From: Campylobacter rectus
GTDB taxonomy: Bacteria; Campylobacterota; Campylobacteria; Campylobacterales; Campylobacteraceae
Direction: 5' to 3'
Assembly (NCBI RefSeq): GCF_004803795.1
Contig: NZ_CP012543.1
Coordinates: 124,001-188,000 of the forward strand
Length of the DNA: 64,000 bases
Of the stretch, positions 57,672 to 64,000 are shown in pieces (position 1 is the first letter of the stretch; every line of letters starts with the position of its first letter). The notes under the pieces were generated by a model that was not told where the DNA came from, did not search any database, and worked only from the letters and a program-made list of their open reading frames with translations. A program made the position numbers and the translations under genes.

Positions 57672-58412
57672 ATGAAAATAGGTAAAATTTGGCTTTTGGC
57701 GCTGGTTTGCGGGCTGGCTTTGGGCAGAGAAAATCCTTTCGCGCCGTCAAGCGACATAAACGCAAGTATGGCTAGTAGCAACGTCGTGGAAAATTTGCCG
57801 CCTTTTGAGAAGCAAAATTTCAAATTTCCCGCCGACTCTAGAAACTTCATCTCCGTCACGCTAAAATACAAAAGCATCGACGGCAGCATCAAGGAAAAGA
57901 CCGTTGATATAAACAAAAGCATCTCGTGGCAGGACGAGTTTTCGATAGACAAGATCGCCGTCCCCGTAGTCGCACCAAAGTCCGACGTCTCGGTCACTAA
58001 AGAGGAGCCAAAAGCCGTAGAGAGCGCCGCGCCAAAGCCTACCGAGCTCAATATGACCGCGCAAGAGCCGCTAAAAGATATCGTCATAAAGCCGCTTGAA
58101 AAGACGGGGCCTCAAAAGCAAATCACCTATAAGCAGACGAAATTCGAGATATATCCGATGCAAATAAAAATCTTCACGACCGACGAAAAGCTAAAGGACT
58201 ACTCGATAAGCAAAGGCACCAAAGTCGTGATCGACTTTGCCTCGCAAACGGACGCCAATACGAGAAAAGACGAGCTTGACTGCGGCGCGTTCAAAACGGC
58301 GCTTTTTGGTTCGCACGGTAAATTTTACCGCGTAGTTTTCGATCTTGACGGCAGCTACAAACACGCGATCGAAAAGACGCAGGACGGGTATTTGCTAAAG
58401 CTATCGAGGTAA
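57672..58412 (+). CDS. AMIN-domain secreted protein, CgpA-like, with N-glycosylation sequons
   Basis: A 246-residue protein with signal peptide (1-18), a Pro/Lys/Glu linker in the middle and a C-terminal AMIN domain (about 155-245: QMKIFTT-like start, GTKVVIDFAS, YRVVFDLDG, YLLKLSR). Three D/E-x-N-x-S/T sequons for the Campylobacter PglB glycosyltransferase are present: DINAS, DINKS and ELNMT. Gene order after recA-eno matches the cgpA position in C. jejuni. AMIN domains localise proteins to septal peptidoglycan or envelope. GGGGGAG precedes the ATG. Confidence 0.8.
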   Translation: MKIGKIWLLALVCGLALGRENPFAPSSDINASMASSNVVENLPPFEKQNFKFPADSRNFISVTLKYKSIDGSIKEKTVDINKSISWQDEFSIDKIAVPVVAPKSDVSVTKEEPKAVESAAPKPTELNMTAQEPLKDIVIKPLEKTGPQKQITYKQTKFEIYPMQIKIFTTDEKLKDYSISKGTKVVIDFASQTDANTRKDELDCGAFKTALFGSHGKFYRVVFDLDGSYKHAIEKTQDGYLLKLSR

Positions 58413-58619
58413 ATTTGCTTTTTGCGCGCCTATTTTTCGGCGTGCAAATTTAGCCTGATATTTACTTGCGGCGAGGGTTAAATTTGAGCCTTTGCCGCTC
58501 TTGTTTTTTAAATTCGGCTTTTAAATTTAGCCGAATTTGCCTTGATTTAAATTTCCCCGCATTTTCAAATCCCACGTTCCCAAATTCACTCAAATTTAAC
58601 GAAGCAAAAAGGATCAAAT

Positions 58620-58727
58620 TTGCACGCCTTGCTAAAAATATTTAAAACAGTTTTATACGCCGCTTTGTTTTTAGGACTTTATCTTTTGGCGGATAAGTAC
58701 GGCTTGTTTGCTAAATTTGTCAATTAA
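58620..58727 (+). CDS. Possible 35-aa membrane micro-protein
   Basis: TTG start preceded by AAAAAGGATC. The product is almost all one hydrophobic helix (VLYAALFLGLYLLA) flanked by Lys. Plausible small membrane protein, but no homology can be claimed. Confidence 0.4.
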   Translation: MHALLKIFKTVLYAALFLGLYLLADKYGLFAKFVN

Positions 58728-58729
58728 AT

Positions 58730-58852
58730 TTATCGACTCGGCTTTGCCAAATAAATTTCGAGTCGAGAGTTGGATGTTAAATTTAATCGTCTGCTTGTGG
58801 CGTTTCTTGAGTCTTTTGTAGCGAGCGTAATATTTTGCTCTTCTACTCTCAT
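58730..58852 (-). CDS. Possible 40-aa basic/polar protein coupled to the 272-aa gene
   Basis: ATG 58852 lies 2 bases past the stop of the upstream membrane gene, and AAAGGAG sits inside that gene's last codons, a typical coupled start. Product Arg/Asn/Thr/Ser-rich with no domain. Stop at 58730. Confidence 0.4.
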   Translation of the reverse strand: MRVEEQNITLATKDSRNATSRRLNLTSNSRLEIYLAKPSR

Positions 58853-58853
58853 T

Positions 58854-59672
58854 TTACTCTCCTTTAAAGTAATTTTTAAATCTCGCATCAAAATTTAGTA
58901 ACACGTATCCTATATTTAAATCCATTTTTGGAAAAGTGTTCATAACTAAAGAAATTCTTTTATCATCACATATATACTTTCCGCTATAGCCGCCAGCACT
59001 ATAATCGGTTAACCTCTTAAACATAAAGTATCTCTGTTGAAAAGCAATAGTTTCATTTGTTTTATTGTCTATGATTCTCATTGTGTCCGAGTGAAAGTAT
59101 TTAGAAGCGAACCGATTTAAATTTACCTTGTCATATAGGACGGCATAGTTCATCTTAGGCATCTTGTCTTTCGTAGTTATGATTTTATTTGAGTCGATTA
59201 TTTTTATGATTCTAGCTCTGATATCATCATAGTGCGACGTCTTATCTCCCAGCTCTTGCTTGACCTCTTTTACTATTTTGTCGTATTCATCTTGATTTTT
59301 CTCGTAATGATATATGGCTACGTTTCCGTCGGGTAAATTTAAAGCCAAAGTTTTTAGATGAATGCCGTCAAGATAATTATTCATCATATTTTCTATATCT
59401 TGCTCGTTAAAGCCGTTAAAAACATTATCCTCAAAATAAATACTTTCAGGATATTCTACCGTCTCCTTTATAAAAGCTTTTGGAACGGTAGCGCAGTAAT
59501 ACACTCCAAGAATATTTGTAATGATGATGTCGTAGGTCGGGATCAAAAATAGCGCGGCCGCTACTATGCCTCTGATCCAAATTTTATTAGTGTATTTTAC
59601 GGTGATGACCATCACTATGGCGCTAACCGCCATATAAGGAATAACGTAAAAAAGTAAGATTATCATGCCCAT
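58854..59672 (-). CDS. Hypothetical two-helix membrane protein (272 aa)
   Basis: Two N-terminal helices (residues 3-25 and 32-55), then a charged periplasmic-type domain to the end (for example NLPDGNVAIYHYEKNQ and FASKYFHSDTMRII). AT-rich, with many ATA/AAA codons unlike neighbours, suggesting acquisition. No family recognised. It reads into the 40-codon frame at 58852. Confidence 0.6.
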   Translation of the reverse strand: MGMIILLFYVIPYMAVSAIVMVITVKYTNKIWIRGIVAAALFLIPTYDIIITNILGVYYCATVPKAFIKETVEYPESIYFEDNVFNGFNEQDIENMMNNYLDGIHLKTLALNLPDGNVAIYHYEKNQDEYDKIVKEVKQELGDKTSHYDDIRARIIKIIDSNKIITTKDKMPKMNYAVLYDKVNLNRFASKYFHSDTMRIIDNKTNETIAFQQRYFMFKRLTDYSAGGYSGKYICDDKRISLVMNTFPKMDLNIGYVLLNFDARFKNYFKGE

Positions 59673-60136
59673 AGCGTATCCTTTTTAGTTGTCGGCAAAA
59701 CAGAGACGGTACGTTTTGCCTCGCGCCTAAAATATGCGGGTCAATAAAACCCGCAACTGCTTTAAATTTGACCGCTTCGCATCTTTTGCAAATCATTGAT
59801 AAAATAATAATGTCGTAAGGCTTAAGGCGGAGTTAAATTTGAACTTCGGGAAGTGCTAGCCGTTAAATATGACGCTTGTCTCACGATTTTGAATATCGTA
59901 AATTTAACCTCGCAAGTTATTTTTTGTGATAAATTTGCTCCAAATTTGAACCTAAATTCAAAACAAAATTTAACCGCGGCAAAGCTGTCCGCACATTTAC
60001 CGCAAAAGTAATCAGTCGTCAAATTCGGCCTTTGCTATATAAAATGAAACTAAAATTTCAAATCTAGTTTAGATATTTTAAAAACAAATTTCGGTAATAT
60101 TGCTCTAAGCAAAAATTTTATCCGAAAGGAGCTGTT
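59673..60136. other. Spacer before gntP
   Basis: About 460 bases with AAATTT words and no supported gene; the gntP promoter presumably lies near 60070-60100 but no clear consensus is seen. Confidence 0.4.
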
Positions 60137-61507
60137 ATGAGCGGTATTGCTCTCATCGTCTGCTTCGTCGTCGCGGTCGCTATTATGATCGTGCTGATTT
60201 CTAAGTTCGGGGTTCACCCCTTTATAGCGATTATGCTCGTCTCGCTCGCTCTAGCCATCGTCGCGGGCATCGACCTGGTCAAGGTTCCCGCGATCATCGG
60301 AGAGGGATTTAGCGGGATATTTAAAAGCATAGGCATCGTCATCATCCTGGGCGCGCTCATCGGTATGGCGCTGGAAAAGACGGGCGCGGCGCTAAAGCTG
60401 GCCGATATGGTCGTGCGATGCGTAGGCGACAAGCGCCCCGAGCTAGCCATGCTCATCATGGGTTGGATCGTGGGTATCCCGGTCTTTTGCGATAGCGGCT
60501 TTGTGGTGCTAGATCCGATCCGCCGCGCGATAAAGGAAAAGATCGGCGCCAACCCCGTAGCTATGGCTGTCGCGCTCTCTTGTGGCCTATACACCTCGCA
60601 CGTATTTATACCGCCGACTCCGGGTCCGATAGCGGCCGCCGGACTCGTGGGCGTGGGGCACAACTTGCTGCTAGTCATCGCCGTGGGCGCGGTAGTTTCG
60701 ATACCGGTTCTCATCGCGGGCTATCTTTTTGCCAAAACTATCGGCGCAAAAGTGAGCCTAAAAGAGGATCTAACGGAGGTCGGCAAGAGCTACGACGAGA
60801 TCATCAAAGAGCACGGCAAGCTGCCTTGCGCGTTTTTGAGCTTGGCGCCTATTTTTATGCCGATTTTGCTGATGGCTCTAGGTTCGGTCGTCTCGATACT
60901 AAAGCTAAAAGGTATGTTTGCGAATTTCTTTTTATTTATGGGCAACCCGATCATCGCGCTCGGCGTGGGCGTACTATTTGCCGTTATTTTGCTGGCTCAA
61001 ACGGGCAAGCTGGGCGAATTTAACCTTATGACCAACGAAACGCTAAAGATCGTGGGACCGATCCTTTTCATCACGGCTGCGGGCGGGGTGCTTGGCAACG
61101 TCATTGCCAAAGCGGGATTCGTCGAGTTTATGAAAGCAAATGCCCACCTCATCGGCACCGTGGGCATATTTTTCCCGTTTGTTATCTCTGCTATCATCAA
61201 GACCGCTCAGGGCAGCTCGACTGTGGCGCTTACGACGACGGCATCTATCATGGGGCTTTTCACCGATAGCAGCTCGATGATGAGCGCGCTCGGGCTCGCG
61301 AGCGAGATGGGCGCGGCACTAACGGTAATGGCGATAGCTGCGGGCGCGATGACGGTTTCGCACGCTAACGACAGCTATTTCTGGGTCGTTACGAACTTTA
61401 GCAAGATGTCGCCCGATCAGGGCTACAAGACCCAGACGATGCTTACCTTTATAATGGGCATCGTAGGCATGGCTACGGTTTGGGTGGCGTCGCTGATTTT
61501 ATTGTAA
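60137..61507 (+). CDS. GntP-family organic acid permease
   Basis: A 456-residue permease with about 12 helices and GntP text (FCDSGFVVLDPIRRAI, PPTPGPIAAAGLVGVGHN, IIKTAQGSSTVALTTTASIM, VSHANDSYFWVVTNFSKM). Family members carry gluconate and related sugar acids; the glycerate kinase 550 bases downstream suggests D-glycerate here. AAGGAGCTGTT precedes the ATG. Confidence 0.88.
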   Translation: MSGIALIVCFVVAVAIMIVLISKFGVHPFIAIMLVSLALAIVAGIDLVKVPAIIGEGFSGIFKSIGIVIILGALIGMALEKTGAALKLADMVVRCVGDKRPELAMLIMGWIVGIPVFCDSGFVVLDPIRRAIKEKIGANPVAMAVALSCGLYTSHVFIPPTPGPIAAAGLVGVGHNLLLVIAVGAVVSIPVLIAGYLFAKTIGAKVSLKEDLTEVGKSYDEIIKEHGKLPCAFLSLAPIFMPILLMALGSVVSILKLKGMFANFFLFMGNPIIALGVGVLFAVILLAQTGKLGEFNLMTNETLKIVGPILFITAAGGVLGNVIAKAGFVEFMKANAHLIGTVGIFFPFVISAIIKTAQGSSTVALTTTASIMGLFTDSSSMMSALGLASEMGAALTVMAIAAGAMTVSHANDSYFWVVTNFSKMSPDQGYKTQTMLTFIMGIVGMATVWVASLILL

Positions 61508-61585
61508 ATTTGACGGCAGATTTGGGTCAATTTTGCTCTTGTAGTGCGATAGAATGGTAAATTTTAGCTTTAAGCTTTTCTTTTT

Positions 61586-61773
61586 TCTTGGGTGGCGGAA
61601 GGGGATTCTACTTACGAAGCGTCGCCTTCCTTTGCGTCGTGCTACGCACTCGCAACTGCTAGATGCAGACCCGCCCCCGTCTGCTTGCAGCTGCTAGCGC
61701 AGCGACGCAGAAACCCCCACCATCCCCACTGCACGTTCAAGGGGTGCGATAGCGCTATCGCGCAGCACGTTTT
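61586..61773 (-). repeat. Dispersed structured element B, copy 2
   Basis: Reverse complement closely matches 46222-46412. Differences cluster in stems and are compensated: outer GGTGGGG/CCACC, hairpin CTGC-ATCTA-GCAG, and GCGATAGCGCTATCGC. Confidence 0.8.
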
Positions 61774-61930
61774 TAAATTTGTAATGAAGCCAAATTCGGC
61801 TCGCGATTTTAAACTAAATTTGATAAAATCAGACCGTAAAATTTAAGGTGAAGTATTTTTTCTTTTTACTTCGCGCAAGCGCTCGTAACGCTCTGCTTGC
61901 AGTAGCGAACGCAGTGAAGCTAAACTTTGC

Positions 61931-62035
61931 TACGAGGAGACGAGGTGGAAATGAGCCGAGCGAGGGCGCATACAAGTAGTATGTAACCGAGCTTCGGCGA
62001 AATTTCTAACGAAGTATAAAGGAAAAAGACGAACC
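61931..62035 (+). repeat. Dispersed structured element C, copy 3
   Basis: Reads ACGAGGAGACGAGG, GAGGGCGCATAC..GTATGTAACCGAG, AACGAAGTATAAAGGAAAAA plus GACGAAC. Conserved single-stranded words match copies 1, 2 and 4. Confidence 0.6.
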
Positions 62036-62057
62036 GCTAACAAAAAAGGAAAAACAG

Positions 62058-63200
62058 ATGAAAATACTAATAGCAATCGACTCATTTAAGGGCTCTCTCA
62101 GCTCCCTCGAAGCCGGCAACGCCGTAAAAGAGGGTATCGAAGCTTTGGCCGGCGAGACCAGCGAGGTAACGGTTAAGCCTATCGCAGACGGCGGCGAGGG
62201 TAGCGTGGAGGCGCTAGCGGATGCGCTAGAGGGCGAATTTATCGACGTCATCGTGCAAAATCCTCTCGGCGAAAAGATCCCTGCCAGATACGCGCTAGCA
62301 GGCGAGCTGGGTATCCTGGAGATGGCGTCTTCCAGCGGGCTCATGCTAGTAGAAAAAGAGCGCCGAAACCCGATGAAAACGAGCACTTACGGCTTTGGGC
62401 AGATGATTTTACATGCGATCGGCAAGGGCGCGCGTAAATTTATCGTGGGCATCGGTGGCAGCGCGACGAATGACGCGGGCACGGGTATGCTAAGCGCGCT
62501 GGGATACGAGTTTTTTGACGAAAACGGCGAGTTGCTTGAAGGCAAAGGCGAAAATCTCATCAAAATCACCAAAATTTCAACCAAAAACGTAGCGCCAGAG
62601 CTCAAAGAGTGCGAGTTTCTCATCGCTTGCGACGTGGATAACCCGCTCTTTGGCAAAAACGGCGCGGCCTACGTCTACGGCCCGCAAAAGGGCGCGGACG
62701 AGCAGATGGTAAAGGATCTGGACGCCGGGCTCATTAGCTTTGCGAGTGCGACGAGCGAGCACTTTTCAAGCGAATTTTGGAACTTTAAGGGCGCGGGCGC
62801 GGCAGGCGGGCTGGGGTACGGGTTCGTTAGCTACCTAAACGCCAAACTAAAGCCCGGCATCGACATCATCATGGAGGAGATCGGCATCGAAGAGGATATA
62901 AAAAACGCCGATCTAATCATCACCGGCGAGGGGCGACTGGACTTTCAAAGCTCGATGGGCAAGACCCCGACCGGAGTAGCGAAGATCGCCAAAAAATACG
63001 GCAAGCCCGTCATCGCGCTAGCAGGTAGCGTGACGCCGTGCGCCGGCAGCTGTAACGAAAACGGTATCGATGCGTTTTTTAGCGTATTAAACGAGCCCGT
63101 GAGCCTGGAGGAGGCGATGGAGAAGCAAACCGCGACGCGCAACCTAAAAATGACCGCCCAGCAGGCCTTGAGGCTATATTTGCTGGGACGCAAGGGGTAA
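62058..63200 (+). CDS. Glycerate 2-kinase (type I, GlxK/GarK-like)
   Basis: A 380-residue type I glycerate kinase: MKILIAIDSFKGSLSSLEAG, PIADGGEGSVEAL, GIGGSATNDAGTGMLSALGY, VDNPLFGKNGAAYVYGPQKG, ITGEGRLDFQSSMGKTP. It phosphorylates D-glycerate, feeding glycolysis near enolase. AAAGGAAAAACAG precedes the ATG. Functionally paired with the upstream GntP permease. Confidence 0.93.
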   Translation: MKILIAIDSFKGSLSSLEAGNAVKEGIEALAGETSEVTVKPIADGGEGSVEALADALEGEFIDVIVQNPLGEKIPARYALAGELGILEMASSSGLMLVEKERRNPMKTSTYGFGQMILHAIGKGARKFIVGIGGSATNDAGTGMLSALGYEFFDENGELLEGKGENLIKITKISTKNVAPELKECEFLIACDVDNPLFGKNGAAYVYGPQKGADEQMVKDLDAGLISFASATSEHFSSEFWNFKGAGAAGGLGYGFVSYLNAKLKPGIDIIMEEIGIEEDIKNADLIITGEGRLDFQSSMGKTPTGVAKIAKKYGKPVIALAGSVTPCAGSCNENGIDAFFSVLNEPVSLEEAMEKQTATRNLKMTAQQALRLYLLGRKG

Positions 63201-64000
63201 ATTTACGCTTTGTTATGACGGTTCGGCGGGCGAATTTGCCGACTTGCCCGCTTGACTTCGTTTTGCTTAGCCGCTCGGCGCGTTTTTGCGAGCTAGAGAG
63301 GATGCCTCGCGGGGTTTGCTCGTTTTTGTCTTGCCGCGATTTCCCTACCGATTCGGCGGATACGGCGATTTGGTAGGACGGATGAGTAAATCGTAAAATT
63401 ACGCCGGCTATGTGAATGCGGCAGGCATTTGTGGGCTTTGATGCTTGGACGGTTAAATTTGACAAGATTCTCGGCGTCGTTTTCGGGCGGCTAAGGCGGC
63501 TTAAATTTACTCGGCCGCTTGACGCCGGTATCGACATTTGCCGGTCGCTTCAGACTTTTAGCGAGTCAGCGCTAGACGTGCTCGGTCCAGGCCTAGACGG
63601 TTTGGCGTCTTTTGCGGTTAGAGCGGTTTAAATTTGCCGGTCGTTTGATGCCGGTATCGACATTTGCCGGTCGCTTCAGACTTTTAGCGAGTCAGCGCTA
63701 GACGTGCTCGGTCCAGGCCTAGACGGTTTGGCGTCTTTTGCGGTTAGAGCGGTTTAAATTTGCCGGTCGTTTGTGGGGAATTGCGGCGCTTTAGGCGGAT
63801 TTATATGTATGCTTTCGAGTCCGAGCTCGTTTTTGACGGCTAAATTTCTCTAGTTTTTTGATCAATTTAGCTTTTTCGAGGCTTGTCGGCCGATTCGGCG
63901 CTATTGCAAATTCGCTTAGCCCCGAAGTTTTGCGAAGTATTTTGAAATTTTTACTCGCGCGTCCGCCGCGTCCGCGATATTGCTTTATTTGCGCTTAAAA
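63201..64000. other. Spacer with a 126-bp tandem duplication
   Basis: No supported gene. Short open frames are broken by stops within the repeat. Confidence 0.5.
63521..63772. repeat. 2 x 126-bp tandem repeat
   Basis: Two head-to-tail copies starting GACGCCGGTATCGACATTTG (63521) and GATGCCGGTATCGACATTTG (63647), nearly identical. The unit includes AAATTTGCCGGTCG. Although 126 is a multiple of three, every frame I checked has stops, so it is non-coding. Confidence 0.9.

Larger units (their letters stand above)
61508..62057. other. Spacer carrying elements B2 and C3
   Basis: No gene. Holds element B copy 2 (61586-61773) and element C copy 3 (61931-62035), the latter ending 22 bases before the glycerate kinase start. 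Confidence 0.6.

Noticed and set aside
63416-63631. 71-codon ORF over the 126-bp repeat
   Set aside because: The stop inside each repeat unit and lack of a ribosome site make a repeat protein unlikely.

Overview
The window looks like a chromosome segment of an epsilonproteobacterium of the genus Campylobacter. The evidence is the run murB-fliQ-mqnD-recA-eno followed by a short coiled-coil gene and a cgpA-like AMIN gene (an order I remember from C. jejuni), a futalosine-pathway gene, N-glycosylation sequons, and 23S rRNA intervening sequences at the two classic sites. The moderate GC, the TRAP transporter, nrdD, many decayed genes and an extreme excess of the word AAATTT suggest an oral-type species (rectus/showae/concisus-like). 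The species is inference.

Layout. 1-4.6 kb: ThiD2-like partial gene, Bax-inhibitor-1, carbonic anhydrase, MscS, an acidic micro-protein and a frameshifted membrane protein. 4.9-9.1 kb: a 382-aa protein behind a near-perfect sigma-28 promoter, then a dctPQM TRAP operon. 9.4-13.1 kb: sodB with a Cys tail, an MliC-like lipoprotein, and nrdD without a visible glycyl-radical tail. 13.6-14.9 kb: an AT-rich acquired trio (acetyltransferase, unknown, Imm33/DUF2185-like). 15.2-19.4 kb: an operon of divergent MoeA, DUF364, a FecB-like binding protein and a FecCD permease with no ATPase. 19.6-29.4 kb: murI with a roughly 250-residue internal insertion, an M48 protease, CNNM/CorC, RidA, and decayed sbmA-like and class I fumarase genes. 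30.1-37.8 kb: a complete rrn operon (16S, tRNA-Ile, tRNA-Ala, 23S with two IVSs, 5S), with an IS1595 relic behind it.

39-48.9 kb holds the most interesting gene set: a ynbABCD-like lipid/envelope locus (CDP-alcohol phosphatidyltransferase, PlsC-like acyltransferase, CdsA-like enzyme, DUF1287, hydrolase-methyltransferase fusion, PAP2-tyrosine phosphatase fusion). 50.2-58.7 kb carries a dead esterase, DUF805, murB, fliQ, mqnD, an orphan D12 adenine methylase, recA, eno and cgpA. 58.7-64 kb has an AT-rich membrane protein, a GntP permease with glycerate kinase, and a 126-bp tandem repeat.

Two cross-cutting signals stand out. First, AAATTT (a case of RAATTY) is packed into spacers and has apparently expanded in frame inside murI, ynbC and ynbD homologues; an orphan adenine methylase lies in the same window. 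Second, at least three families of short dispersed elements (called A, B and C here) have conserved loops and compensated stems. They occur inside the 23S IVSs, in rrn spacers and between protein genes.
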